From positions 347,678 to 411,677 of the forward strand of contig NZ_JHWH01000001.1 in the NCBI RefSeq assembly GCF_000622145.1: a stretch of 64,000 bases of DNA, in the 5' to 3' direction. Source of the DNA: Paracoccus yeei ATCC BAA-599. Its GTDB lineage: Bacteria > Pseudomonadota > Alphaproteobacteria > Rhodobacterales > Rhodobacteraceae. This document shows, in pieces, positions 7,799-16,310 of the stretch. The position numbers and the translations under genes are program-made. How positions within the stretch are numbered: the stretch's first letter is position 1; every line of letters begins with the position of its first letter. The notes under the pieces were generated by a model. It saw only the letters and a list, made by a program, of their open reading frames with translations. It made no database searches and was not told where the DNA came from.

Positions 7799-8932
7799 AT
7801 GTCCCTGTTCGACATCCTTGGCGGCGAGTTCATCGAGATCATCGAATGGACCGATGACTCGCGCGACACGATGGTTTACCGCTTTCCGACCGTGGGCCGG
7901 GCCATCAAATATGGCGCCAAGCTGACCGTGCGCGAAGGCCAGGCCGCCGTCTTCATCCACGAAGGCCAGCTGGCCGACGTGTTCCAGCCCGGCCTTTACA
8001 TGCTGGAAACCAACAACATGCCGGTGCTGACCCGGTTGCAGCACTGGGACCACGGCTTTCGCAGCCCCTTCAAGTCGGAAATCTATTTCGTCAACACGAC
8101 GCGCTTCAACGACCTGAAATGGGGCACCAAGAACCCGGTCATCGCGCGCGACCCCGAATTCGGCCCGGTCCGCATCCGCGCCTTCGGCACCTATTCGATG
8201 CGCGTGACCGATCCCGGCAAGTTCATGACCGAAATCGTCGGCACCGATGGCGAATTCACCCGCGACGAGATCAGCTTCCAGCTGCGCAACGTCATCGTGC
8301 AGGAGTTCTCGCGCATGATCGCCGGGTCGGGCATCCCGGTTCTGGACATGGCGGCGAACACCGGCCAGTTCGGCCAGATGGTCGCCAAGGCGATCGGCCC
8401 GACGGTCGCCGAATACGGCCTGACCATCCCCGAATTCTATATCGAAAACATCAGCCTGCCCGACGAGGTCGAAAAGATGCTCGACAAGCGCATCTCGATG
8501 GGGATCGTGGGCGATCTGGACCGCTTCGGCCAATATGCCGCGTCCGAGGCGATGCTGAACGCCTCGAACCAGCCGGGCGGCATGGGCGCGGGCATCGGCG
8601 CCGGGCTGGGCGCGGGCCTGGGCGTCGCCATGGCGGGACGCAGCGGCCCCTGGGGCGCGATCCCGCAGGCGGCCCCGCAACCCACCGCGCCGCCGCCGGT
8701 CCAGACGCCGCCGCCGCTTCGGCCCGAAACCCTGTGGCATGTCGCGCTGGACGGACAGGCGCAGGGCCCCCACGGCCGCGCCGCCCTGTCCCGGCTGGCG
8801 CAGGAAGGGCGGCTTTCGGGCGACACGCTGGTCTGGACGCCGGGCCAGGACGGCTGGAAACCGGCCCGCGACATCGCCGAACTGGCCCCGCTTCTCGCCC
8901 CCGCGCCGCCCCCGCTGCCGGGCGCGGGCTAA
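7799..8932 (+). CDS. SPFH-domain protein with C-terminal GYF_2-type module
   Basis: 377 residues. The N-terminal two thirds are an SPFH (band-7-like, 'virion core') domain of the Bacillus YdjI type, with LREGQAAVFIHEG-like core blocks and the conserved PEFYIENISLPDEVEK. A Gly-rich hinge (GAGIGAGLGAGLGVAM) and a Pro-rich linker lead to a GYF_2-like module from about residue 325 (LWHVALDGQAQGPHG ... DTLVWTPGQDGWKPA). The ATG at 7799 has AAAGG upstream. It is soluble but probably assembles at membranes. Next to a membrane-anchored zinc-ribbon protein it recalls ydjGHI-type cassettes. Confidence 0.85.
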   Translation: MSLFDILGGEFIEIIEWTDDSRDTMVYRFPTVGRAIKYGAKLTVREGQAAVFIHEGQLADVFQPGLYMLETNNMPVLTRLQHWDHGFRSPFKSEIYFVNTTRFNDLKWGTKNPVIARDPEFGPVRIRAFGTYSMRVTDPGKFMTEIVGTDGEFTRDEISFQLRNVIVQEFSRMIAGSGIPVLDMAANTGQFGQMVAKAIGPTVAEYGLTIPEFYIENISLPDEVEKMLDKRISMGIVGDLDRFGQYAASEAMLNASNQPGGMGAGIGAGLGAGLGVAMAGRSGPWGAIPQAAPQPTAPPPVQTPPPLRPETLWHVALDGQAQGPHGRAALSRLAQEGRLSGDTLVWTPGQDGWKPARDIAELAPLLAPAPPPLPGAG

Positions 8933-8941
8933 GCGCGGGCG

Positions 8942-10240
8942 ATGCCGACACCCCCGTCCGAATACCGCTATCCTTGCGAAAACTGCGGGGCGAGCCTGCA
9001 ATTCTCGCCCGGAGAGCAGCGCCTGGTCTGTCCCTATTGCGGGCACGAACAGCAGATCGGCCCGGGCCCGGCGCGCGCGCCGTCGCGCCAGGGCGCGGGC
9101 GGCCCCTGGGGCGAGGCCGCGATCCTGGCCGACCCCTCGACCGGGCGGGCGATCCAGTGGGATGCCAGCCACAAGTCCGACCTGCCCGAGATCCCGCTGG
9201 AGCGCGGCCTGACGCTCGACGCCGCCAGCGACCTGACCGAGACGGTGCGCACGCTGTCCTGCCCGAACTGCGGCGCCAAGGTGGAAATCACCAGCGACCG
9301 CCACGCCTCGGCCTGCCCGTTCTGCGCAACGCCCGTCGTCACCGACACCGGCGCCACGCGCCAGATCAAGCCGCAGGGCGTGCTGCCCTTTGTCATCACC
9401 GAGGCCCAGGCCAAGGCCGCGCTGGAAAGCTGGCTTTCGGGCCTGTGGTTCGCCCCCTCGGGCCTGACCGCCTATGCCCGGCGCGGCAAGCGGATGAGCG
9501 GCATCTATTCCCCGTTCTGGACCTTCGACGCCGATACCACCTCGGCCTATGCGGGCGCGCGGGGCGACTGGTATTACGAAACCGTCTGGGTCACGCGCGA
9601 GGTGAACGGCCAGCGCCAGCAGGTCGCCCAGCAGGTCCGCCGCACCCGCTGGACGCCGGTATCGGGCCGGGTCTCGCGCAACTTCGACGATGTGCTGGTG
9701 CTGGCCGCCGCCTCGCTGCCGCGCCGCATCACCGATGCCCTGGCGCCCTGGGACCTGTCGCATCTGGTGCCCTATACGCCCGAATATCTGGCCGGCTTCT
9801 TGGCCGAGGGCTATACGATCCCCCTGGCCTCGGGGCACGAGATCGCGCGCCAGGAAATGGCCGGGGTGATCGCGATGGACGTGCGCCGCGCCATCGGCGG
9901 CAACGAACAGCAGATCGCCAGCATCCAGACCCGCCATGCGAACGAGACGTTCAAGCATGTCCTGCTGCCGGTCTGGACCGCCGCCTATCGCTACAACGGC
10001 AAAAGCTATCGCTTCGTCGTCAACGGCCAGTCGGGCCGGGTGCAGGGCGAACGGCCCTGGTCGGTCTGGAAGATCGCGCTGGCCGTGGTCCTGGCGCTGC
10101 TGGTGCTTCTGGGACTGCTGTGGCTGAACGAACGGGGCAACTATGTCCGCTTCGGCGCCGGCACGCTGGCGCCCGACATCACCGTCACCGACGGTTCCGA
10201 ATACCGCGCCGACAGCGCACCATTGAGGAGGCAACCGTGA
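8942..10240 (+). CDS. Double zinc-ribbon membrane protein, SPFH partner
   Basis: 432 residues with two treble-clef/TFIIB-like zinc ribbons: Cys12/15/30/33 and Cys107/110/125/128. A beta-rich middle domain follows (SGIYSPFWTFDADT, then HVLLPVWTAAYRYNGKSYRFVVNG), and one membrane segment lies near residues 376-393. Such proteins are often labelled primosomal protein N' or superfamily II helicase, but no helicase motif is present. The zinc ribbons probably face the cytoplasm and bind the SPFH protein encoded 9 bases upstream. Its stop overlaps the GTG of the sugar kinase. Confidence 0.8.
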   Translation: MPTPPSEYRYPCENCGASLQFSPGEQRLVCPYCGHEQQIGPGPARAPSRQGAGGPWGEAAILADPSTGRAIQWDASHKSDLPEIPLERGLTLDAASDLTETVRTLSCPNCGAKVEITSDRHASACPFCATPVVTDTGATRQIKPQGVLPFVITEAQAKAALESWLSGLWFAPSGLTAYARRGKRMSGIYSPFWTFDADTTSAYAGARGDWYYETVWVTREVNGQRQQVAQQVRRTRWTPVSGRVSRNFDDVLVLAAASLPRRITDALAPWDLSHLVPYTPEYLAGFLAEGYTIPLASGHEIARQEMAGVIAMDVRRAIGGNEQQIASIQTRHANETFKHVLLPVWTAAYRYNGKSYRFVVNGQSGRVQGERPWSVWKIALAVVLALLVLLGLLWLNERGNYVRFGAGTLAPDITVTDGSEYRADSAPLRRQP

Positions 10241-11157
10241 TCCTGTGTGCAGGCGAATCGCTGATCGACATGGTGCCCGAGGCGGGCCGCTATCGCCCGC
10301 TGGCCGGCGGAGCGGTCTATAACACCGCCATCGCGCTGGGGCGGCTGGGCATGCCCACGGCCTATCTGTGGCCGATCTCGCGCGATGGGTTCGGCCAGGA
10401 CCTGCTGCGGCCACTGGCCGAGGCGGGGGTGGACACGACGCTGTGCCCGCGGTCGGACCGGCTGACCACGCTTGCCTTCGTCACCCTGACCGGGGGCGAG
10501 GCGCGCTATGCCTTTTACGACGAGGGCTCGGCCGGGCGGATGCTGTCCCCTGCAGACCTGCCCGAGATCCCGCCCGAGGTCTCGGCCCTGTTCATCGGCG
10601 GCATCAGCCTGGTTCCCGACCCGTGCGGCGCGGCGATCGAGGCGCTGGCCGAACGGCTTGCCCCGCGCGTGCCGGTGATGCTGGACCCGAACATACGCCC
10701 CTTCTTCATCCAGGACGAGGCCGCTTATCGCGCCCGGCTGGACCGGCTGCTGGCGCTGGCCGACATCGTCAAGCTGTCTGCCGACGACCTCGACTGGCTG
10801 ATGCCCGGCGCGAGTTTTGCCGAAGCGGCCGCAGCGCTTCTGGACAAGGGCGCGCAGGCCGTGCTGCAGACCGGCGGGGCCGAGGGCGCGACAGCCCATT
10901 CCCGCCACGCCCCGATCAGCGCGCCCGCCACCCGGGTCGAGGTGGCCGACACCATCGGCGCGGGCGACACGTTCAACGCGGGCGTGCTGGCCGCGCTTCA
11001 TCGCGCGGGCGCGCTGACCCGCAAGGGGATCGCATCCCTTGACCCCGAGACGCTGGGCCAGGCCCTGACCCTGGGCACCCGAGCCGCGGCGATCACCGTC
11101 TCGCGCCCCGGGGCCGACCCGCCTTGGGCGCGGGAACTGGACACGATGCAGCCTTAG
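10237..11157 (+). CDS. PfkB-family carbohydrate kinase (probable fructokinase)
   Basis: 306 residues. Phosphorylates a sugar with ATP; fructose is the likely substrate from family resemblance. The GTG at 10237 has GAGGAGG upstream and overlaps the previous stop (GTGA). The N-terminal sugar-binding block is LAGGAVYNTAIALGRLG, and the PfkB signature with catalytic Asp is DTIGAGDTFNAG, near residues 237-248. It sits last in the TelA/SPFH run, probably for transcription rather than function. Substrate specificity cannot be read from sequence alone. Confidence 0.88.
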   Translation: MILCAGESLIDMVPEAGRYRPLAGGAVYNTAIALGRLGMPTAYLWPISRDGFGQDLLRPLAEAGVDTTLCPRSDRLTTLAFVTLTGGEARYAFYDEGSAGRMLSPADLPEIPPEVSALFIGGISLVPDPCGAAIEALAERLAPRVPVMLDPNIRPFFIQDEAAYRARLDRLLALADIVKLSADDLDWLMPGASFAEAAAALLDKGAQAVLQTGGAEGATAHSRHAPISAPATRVEVADTIGAGDTFNAGVLAALHRAGALTRKGIASLDPETLGQALTLGTRAAAITVSRPGADPPWARELDTMQP

Positions 11158-11162
11158 CAAAA

Positions 11163-11192
11163 GGGGGCTCCGCCCCCGTCGCGTGCCGCGAC
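11163..11192 (+). terminator. Twin hairpins after the sugar kinase
   Basis: GGGGGC-TCC-GCCCCC (11163-11177) is followed directly by GTCGCG-TGC-CGCGAC (11178-11192). No T-run follows. The pair probably ends or protects the kinase mRNA and is followed at once by a GGGGTATTT element. Confidence 0.55.
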
Positions 11193-11199
11193 TCCCCCA

Positions 11200-11225
11200 G
11201 GGGTATTTCGGCAACAAGGAAGCGC
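11200..11225 (+). repeat. Post-stop element GGGGTATTTCGGCAACAAGG
   Basis: Lies 43 bases after the kinase stop in the same orientation as the gene. It shares GGG-TATTT plus CAAnAAGGAAG with the copies at 914-938 and 47883-47911. Function unknown. Confidence 0.5.
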
Positions 11226-11258
11226 TAAGGCGCCAAAGGACGGCAGCGGCGGGTCGGC

Positions 11259-11301
11259 GCGCAACATCTGTCATTCACCGTTTTTCAAATACCCATGCGA
11301 C
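11259..11301 (-). repeat. 43-bp dispersed repeat, copy A (after hflX)
   Basis: 43 bases that match 16252-16294 with three mismatches. In the hflX direction it begins 26 bases after the stop and reads GTCGCATGGGTATTTGAAAA, then ACGGTGAATGACAG and onward. The copy after ntrX has the same orientation relative to its gene. Confidence 0.75.
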
Positions 11302-11326
11302 CGGGCGATCGGCGCTGCGGCCGGGG

Positions 11327-12634
11327 TCAGAGCGCCTCGTAGGCCGCCTTCTGCCGCGCGGTCCAGCGCACCAGCAGGCGCACGCCCTTGTCGCCCATTT
11401 CTTCGGAGGCCACGATGCCCTGGCGATGCAGCCAGGCGCGGCGGCGGCCGTCGTCGGAGGGCAGGATCAGCACGGCCTCGTCCCGCGGTTCGTCCAGGAC
11501 CTCGGCCAGGCGGGTTTCGACGGCCAGCAGCAGGTCCTCGAGCCCCTCGCCCGACAGCGCCGAGATCGCCTGCACCCCTTCGGTCCGCGCATCGTGCCGG
11601 CGCAGGGCCGAGCGGGTTTCGCCGGAAAGCGCGTCGATCTTGTTCCAGACCTCGATCAGCGGCACGTCCTCCTCGACGCCCAGCGATTCCAGGATCTCGC
11701 CGACATCGCCGGCCTGCTCCTCGGTCTCGGGGTGCGAGATGTCGCGCACATGCAGGATCAGGTCGGCCGCCAGCACCTCTTCCAGCGTGGCGCGGAAGGC
11801 GGCGACCAGCTCATGGGGCAGGTCGCTGATGAAGCCCACGGTGTCGGACAGGATCACCCGGCGCCCGCCCGGCAGCACCATCTGGCGCATGGTCGGGTCG
11901 AGCGTGGCGAACAACTGGTCCCTGGCCATGACCTCGGCCCCGGTCAGCCGGTTGAACAGCGTGGATTTGCCGGCGTTGGTGTAGCCCACCAGTGCCACGA
12001 TCGGATAGGGCACCTTGGCGCGGGCCTTGCGGTGCAGCTCGCGCGTCTTGACCACCCGTTCCAGTTGCCGGCGCAGGCGGATCACCTGTTCGTCGATGGC
12101 GCGGCGGTCGGCCTCGATCTGGGTCTCGCCAGGGCCGCCGACGAAGCCAAGCCCGCCGCGCTGGCGTTCGAGGTGCGTCCAGGCCCGGACCAGCCGCGTG
12201 CGCTGATAGGCCAGAGCGGCCAGTTCGACCTGCAGCACGCCTTCGCGCGTTTGCGCGCGGTCGGCGAAGATTTCCAGGATCAGCCCGGTCCGGTCCAGGA
12301 TCTTGACGTCCCATTCCTTTTCCAGGTTGCGCTGCTGCACGGGCGTCACCGGCCCGTCGATAAGCACCAGCTCCGCCCCCTCACCCTCGGCGGCGGCCTT
12401 GATGTGCTGGCCGATCTCCTCGCGCTTGCCCTTGGAAAACAGCATGCCGGGGTCGGGATTGCGCAGGCGGGCCACCTCGGCCCCGGTCACGTCGATGGCG
12501 GGCAGCGCATGGGCCAGGGCCACGGCTTCCTCAAGCGCCAGTTCCGGGGACCGGCGCGTGCGGGCGTTGCCCAGGTCCGGGTGGATCACATAGGCCCGCG
12601 TCGGGCGGTCCCGCGTTTCCGTGGTTTCGGCCAA
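11327..12634 (-). CDS. hflX: GTPase HflX
   Basis: Ribosome-binding GTPase that splits stalled or heat-damaged 70S ribosomes. 435 residues. The HflX-specific block GGLGFVGGPGETQIE lies at about 160-174 and G1 GYTNAGKST at 217-225, followed by SDTVGFISDLPHELV (G3) and NKID (G4). The start is TTG at 12634, directly after the hfq stop, with GAGGA 4 bases before it. It is the downstream partner of hfq, as in many proteobacteria. Confidence 0.95.
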   Translation of the reverse strand: MAETTETRDRPTRAYVIHPDLGNARTRRSPELALEEAVALAHALPAIDVTGAEVARLRNPDPGMLFSKGKREEIGQHIKAAAEGEGAELVLIDGPVTPVQQRNLEKEWDVKILDRTGLILEIFADRAQTREGVLQVELAALAYQRTRLVRAWTHLERQRGGLGFVGGPGETQIEADRRAIDEQVIRLRRQLERVVKTRELHRKARAKVPYPIVALVGYTNAGKSTLFNRLTGAEVMARDQLFATLDPTMRQMVLPGGRRVILSDTVGFISDLPHELVAAFRATLEEVLAADLILHVRDISHPETEEQAGDVGEILESLGVEEDVPLIEVWNKIDALSGETRSALRRHDARTEGVQAISALSGEGLEDLLLAVETRLAEVLDEPRDEAVLILPSDDGRRRAWLHRQGIVASEEMGDKGVRLLVRWTARQKAAYEAL

Positions 12635-12868
12635 TCAGTCCTCGCCTTCGTAAAGGCTGATCGGCTGGCCCGGCATGATGGTCGAGATCGCGTGCTTGTA
12701 GACCAGCTGCGACTGGCCGTCGCGGCGCAACAGCACGCAGAAATTGTCAAACCAGGTGATCACGCCCTGCAGTTTCACGCCGTTGATAAGAAAGATCGTC
12801 ACCGGAACCTTGCCCTTGCGGACGTGGTTCAGAAAAGCGTCCTGAAGATTCTGTTTGTCGCCGGCCAT
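12635..12868 (-). CDS. hfq: RNA chaperone Hfq
   Basis: Hexameric Sm-like protein that pairs small RNAs with mRNAs. 77 residues, the normal alphaproteobacterial length. Sm1 ([13 protein letters not shown] ... [10 protein letters not shown]) and Sm2 with the YKHAISTI motif are intact. The start is the ATG at 12868 (MAGDKQ), with AAGGTG upstream. An in-frame extension to 12901 is not needed. The C-tail is short, as in related bacteria. hflX begins on the next base. Confidence 0.97.
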
Positions 12869-12902
12869 TCGATGCACCTTGTTCTTATCGCGGGTTTTCA
12901 AG

Positions 12903-12931
12903 ACTTAGGCGAGCGGACAGACGCATGCAAG
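12903..12931 (-). promoter_or_regulatory. Candidate hfq promoter
   Basis: On the minus strand TTGCAT (12931-12926), a 17-base spacer and TAAGTC (12908-12903). The predicted start is about 28 bases before the hfq ATG. Confidence 0.5.
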
Positions 12932-12972
12932 CCGATGATCGGCCAAGCCGCGGAGGCGTGGCATCCGTCCCA

Positions 12973-14595
12973 CTATCGCCGCCAGTATTCGGGCGACAGC
13001 AGCGCCAGGATGGCCAGCGTCTCGACCCGGCCGGCGATCATGGCGCCAGCTAGGATCGCCTTGGTCAGTCCGGGCAGGCCGGCCCACCCCTCCCACGGCG
13101 CGCCGGCAAGACCGGCCGAGCCCTGGAAGGTCGGCACCATCGGGATCGCGCCGGCCAGGGGCCCGGTGTTGGTCAGCGCGGCAATCGACAGGATGGTGGC
13201 GCTGTCGAACTCGATCCCCTGCAGCGAGATCAGCATGATGACCACCGCGATCGAGCTTGCGAACAGCATGAAGAAGATGAAGGCCAGATAGGCGCCCTCG
13301 TTGCGCAGGCGGCGCGCCATCAGACCGCCACCCCCGACCGAGTTCGGATGCACGATCTTTTCCAGCTCGCGCTGGGAATGGCGGGCCAGGGCATAGACCC
13401 TGAGCAGCTTGACGCCGCCGGCCGTGGTCGCGACCCCGCCCCCCATCATCGCAAGCCCCGCCAGGATCAGCCCGGGCGAGCTGAGCCCCGACCAGTTGCG
13501 CGCGCCCTGCCATTCGACCGAGTTCCAGCCCGTCGTCGTCAGATAGCTGAGCCCGTTGAAGATGCCGCCCCAGGCCGCCGACAGCGCATTGTCCAGCGTT
13601 TCCAGCACCCCCCGGGCGCCGGTCGGCGACACGCCGATGGCGCCCAGGAAATGGCGCGCGAACAGCGTCAGCGCGACCAGCAGCACCATGCCGGCAGCGA
13701 TGCGCAGCTCGGGGTCGCCGGTCCAGCTTTGCGCGGTCTTCAGCTCCATCCCCCCCGGCCAGAACCGCCGCGACAGGGCCGGAATCAGGAACAGGAAGAT
13801 CACCGCCTCGCCCGCGATGCCGCTGGACTGGACGGCGGGGCCGCCCACCGGGCTGATGCCGCTGGTCGACAGCGTGCCCATGGCGCGCGTCAACGCGACC
13901 AGGCCCGATTCCCCCAGCATCAGCAGCAACACCCACATGGCCAGCGTCAGCCCGGCATAGATCGGAAAGACCTGCCAGAACGACCGGACGGCGCGGCTGA
14001 CCGGGTCGATCAGCTCCGTCTGGAAGGCGGGCGCCGACAGGTGGGTGACCACGGGCGACATGTCGGCCGAGCGCGGCAGGCGCTGGAAATGCTCGCGCCG
14101 GCCATAGGGCAAGGACATGATCTCGAACCCGCCGACCCGCAGGGGGGCCAGCAGGGCGACGGCGGCGACCAGGATGAACAGCCCGCCCAGCCAGCCGACC
14201 AGCGCCCGCCACAGGTGCAGCGGCGCGGGCAGCAGCTCGGCCGCGTAAAGCGAGGCGCCCGTGGTGGTCAGGCACGAGATCATCTCCCACCAGGCGTTGA
14301 AGAAGCCGGTGTCGGGCAGGGACAGCACGAAAGGCACTGCCATCATCGCCGGCAGCACCGTCATCGCCCCCAGCATGGTCAGCAGGACGCTGCGCGGCCG
14401 CGACTGGTCGGGCCGGTCGGCGGTGGCCAGCGCGACGATCCCGGCCAGGATCAGGAACAGCCCCGCGCAGCCCAGGAAATCCGCGCCGATCCCGTGCTGT
14501 TCCAGCGCATGGGCGTAAAGCCCAGGGACCAGCATCGCCAGCGCCGCGAAACCGGCCAGGATCACCAGCAAGGGCAGGCGCAGCAGCAGGCCCAT
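12973..14595 (-). CDS. trkH: Trk potassium uptake channel subunit TrkH
   Basis: Inner-membrane K+ channel of the SKT superfamily, 540 residues with about 12 hydrophobic segments in four M1-P-M2 repeats. Pore-loop glycines are visible in TTTGAS, LSTSGISP, TTTGWNS and LTNTGPL. The cytoplasmic loop block GGGVATTAGGVKLLR is typical. It lies 12 bases downstream of trkA, its regulatory partner, giving a two-gene trkA-trkH operon. Confidence 0.95.
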   Translation of the reverse strand: MGLLLRLPLLVILAGFAALAMLVPGLYAHALEQHGIGADFLGCAGLFLILAGIVALATADRPDQSRPRSVLLTMLGAMTVLPAMMAVPFVLSLPDTGFFNAWWEMISCLTTTGASLYAAELLPAPLHLWRALVGWLGGLFILVAAVALLAPLRVGGFEIMSLPYGRREHFQRLPRSADMSPVVTHLSAPAFQTELIDPVSRAVRSFWQVFPIYAGLTLAMWVLLLMLGESGLVALTRAMGTLSTSGISPVGGPAVQSSGIAGEAVIFLFLIPALSRRFWPGGMELKTAQSWTGDPELRIAAGMVLLVALTLFARHFLGAIGVSPTGARGVLETLDNALSAAWGGIFNGLSYLTTTGWNSVEWQGARNWSGLSSPGLILAGLAMMGGGVATTAGGVKLLRVYALARHSQRELEKIVHPNSVGGGGLMARRLRNEGAYLAFIFFMLFASSIAVVIMLISLQGIEFDSATILSIAALTNTGPLAGAIPMVPTFQGSAGLAGAPWEGWAGLPGLTKAILAGAMIAGRVETLAILALLSPEYWRR

Positions 14596-14607
14596 CCCGC
14601 GCGCGCC

Positions 14608-15984
14608 CTAGAAGAAGTCGATCGAGACCTGCAACAGGCGCTCGACCTCGGGGATATCGGCGGCAAGGGCAAAGATCACGATGATGTCGCCCTCTTCGAT
14701 GCGCAGATCGCCGGTGGGCTTGACCACGCGCTCGCCCTTCTGGACGGCGCCCAGAAGCGCGCCGCCGGGAAACTCGATGTCGCGGATCGGCCGCCCGGCC
14801 AGGGGCGAGGTCGACAGCACCTGCGCCTCGATCACCTCGGCCTCGGCGTCGCCCACCGAATAGATGTCGCGCACCCGCCCGTGCCGGATGTGGCGCAGGA
14901 TGGTCGAGACGGTGCTGGCGCGCGGGTTGATGAAGGCGTCGATGTCCAGGGGCTCCATCAGCGACATCAGCGTCGGATCGTTCACCAGCGAGATGACCAG
15001 CCCCGCCCCCGCCTGCTTGGCGCGCACGGCGGCAAGGATGTTGGTCTTGTCGTCGTCGGTGATCGCCAGGACCGCATCGGCGCGCGGCACGGCGGCTTCC
15101 TCCAGCAGTTCGGCCGAAAGCCCGTCGCCATGCAGGACGATGGTGCGATTCAGCGCATCGGCGGCGTCCTCGGCCCGTTCGCGGTTGCGCTCGATCAGCT
15201 TCAGCCGCACCCGCTCGGGCCGGGCCTCCAGCGCCTGGGCCACGGCAAGGCCCACGTTGCCGGCGCCGATGATGACGACGCTTTCCTGCTTTTCATGCGG
15301 CTTGCCAAAGATCTCGAGCGTGCGGCGCACGTCCTCGGTCAGAGTAAAGACATAGACCTGGTCGCCGTCGAACAGCTGGTCGCCCGGTTCGGGCGCGAAC
15401 AGCCGGCCGCCGCGCCGCACCCCGGCGACGATGGCCGAAAGGCTGGAGAACATCTCGTTCAACTGGCGCAGCGGGGTGTTCAGCACCGGGCTGTCGAGAT
15501 CCAGCGAGATGCCCAGAAGCTGCAGCCGCCCGGTCAGGAAGGTCTCGGCGTCGAAGGTCGAGGGCGCCGAAAGCCGCTGCAGGGCCGAGCGCGCCACCTC
15601 GCGTTCGGGGCTGATGACCACGTCGATGGGCAGGTGGTCGGTGCGGTAGAGGTCCGACCAGATCGCGTCCAGATAGGCCGGGGAACGCAGCCGCGCGATC
15701 TTTCTGGGCACCTGAAAGACGGAATGGGCCACTTGGCAGGTGACCATGTTCACCTCGTCCGAATGGGTCGCGGCGATGATCAGGTCGGCGTCGCGCGCGC
15801 CTGCCCGATCCAGCACGTCGGGATGGCTGGCAAAGCCCGTGACGCCCTGGACGTCCAGCGCGTCGGTCGCCCTTCGGATCAGTTCGGCATTGGTGTCGAT
15901 GACGGTCACGTCATTGCGTTCGCCCGACAGATGGCGCGCGATATGCCAGCCGACCTGCCCCGCCCCGCAGATGATGATCTTCAT
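14608..15984 (-). CDS. trkA: Trk system regulatory protein TrkA
   Basis: Cytoplasmic peripheral subunit that binds NAD(H)/ATP and gates TrkH. 458 residues with duplicated RCK-N/RCK-C architecture. The first Rossmann motif is at the N-terminus (IICGAGQVGWHIARHL) and the second near residue 233 (VIIGAGNVGLAVAQAL). This is the two-domain TrkA length, not the half-size KtrA. In many Rhodobacterales trk genes sit next to ntrYX, as here. Confidence 0.95.
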   Translation of the reverse strand: MKIIICGAGQVGWHIARHLSGERNDVTVIDTNAELIRRATDALDVQGVTGFASHPDVLDRAGARDADLIIAATHSDEVNMVTCQVAHSVFQVPRKIARLRSPAYLDAIWSDLYRTDHLPIDVVISPEREVARSALQRLSAPSTFDAETFLTGRLQLLGISLDLDSPVLNTPLRQLNEMFSSLSAIVAGVRRGGRLFAPEPGDQLFDGDQVYVFTLTEDVRRTLEIFGKPHEKQESVVIIGAGNVGLAVAQALEARPERVRLKLIERNRERAEDAADALNRTIVLHGDGLSAELLEEAAVPRADAVLAITDDDKTNILAAVRAKQAGAGLVISLVNDPTLMSLMEPLDIDAFINPRASTVSTILRHIRHGRVRDIYSVGDAEAEVIEAQVLSTSPLAGRPIRDIEFPGGALLGAVQKGERVVKPTGDLRIEEGDIIVIFALAADIPEVERLLQVSIDFF

Positions 15985-16098
15985 GTCCGTCCCGGTTCCT
16001 GCCCCTGGTGAAGGGCGATCCTAACGCGCACGAGCCCCGGCGGATACAGGGAAAATGCCGTGTCCACCCGGGCATCGGCGGCCCGGGCTGCACGGTTG

Positions 16099-16122
16099 CA
16101 TGGGTATTTGGAAAGCGGTGAA
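16099..16122 (+). repeat. GGGTATTTGGAAAGCGGTGAA element, copy C
   Basis: Reads GCATGGGTATTTGGAAAGCG then GTGAA on plus. It shares the core with copies A and B, but faces copy B and has no plus-strand gene upstream. It is the exception to the post-stop orientation rule. Confidence 0.6.
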
Positions 16123-16251
16123 GGATTAGCCATTTGTTAAGATCGGCGATGTAGCAAGGCAATGCGGTACAGGCTGGGGAGCCGATGACCGCAAACGGTG
16201 AAAGCGCCCCGGGCCGCCCGGGAACTCCTGCAGGGCTCCCGGTTGTCCGGG

Positions 16252-16294
16252 GCGCAACGCCTGTCATTCACCGTTTTCCAAATACCCATGCGAC
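16252..16294 (-). repeat. 43-bp dispersed repeat, copy B (after ntrX)
   Basis: Matches copy A (11259-11301) at 40 of 43 positions and begins 17 bases after the ntrX stop, in the ntrX direction. Confidence 0.75.
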
Positions 16295-16310
16295 GCTGCA
16301 ACCTGCGCCG

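Larger units (their letters stand above)
15985..16310. other. 326-base gap between trkA and ntrX
   Basis: The gap holds two inverted copies of the GGGTATTT-GAAA-GGTGAA element, one on plus at 16099-16122 and one on minus at 16252-16294. Between them are GC-rich inverted segments and a short AT-richer stretch (CATTTGTTAAGATC, around 16131-16144). The trkA promoter is expected here but I cannot place it with confidence. I see no convincing gene. Confidence 0.5.

Noticed and set aside
8942..10240. Primosomal helicase annotation for the zinc-ribbon protein
   Set aside because: No Walker motifs or helicase blocks; only zinc ribbons, a beta domain and one membrane helix.
7583..10414. Minus-strand open frame of 943 codons opposite the SPFH and zinc-ribbon genes
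   Set aside because: Antisense shadow of third-position GC bias; no recognisable protein and no ribosome site.
8119..11157. Very long plus-strand frame spanning the SPFH, zinc-ribbon and kinase genes
   Set aside because: Only its last third is real (the kinase). The rest is out of frame with well-supported genes.
12869..12901. Longer Hfq beginning MKTRDKNK
   Set aside because: The ATG at 12868 has a ribosome site and gives the usual 77-residue protein; the extension covers the ribosome site.
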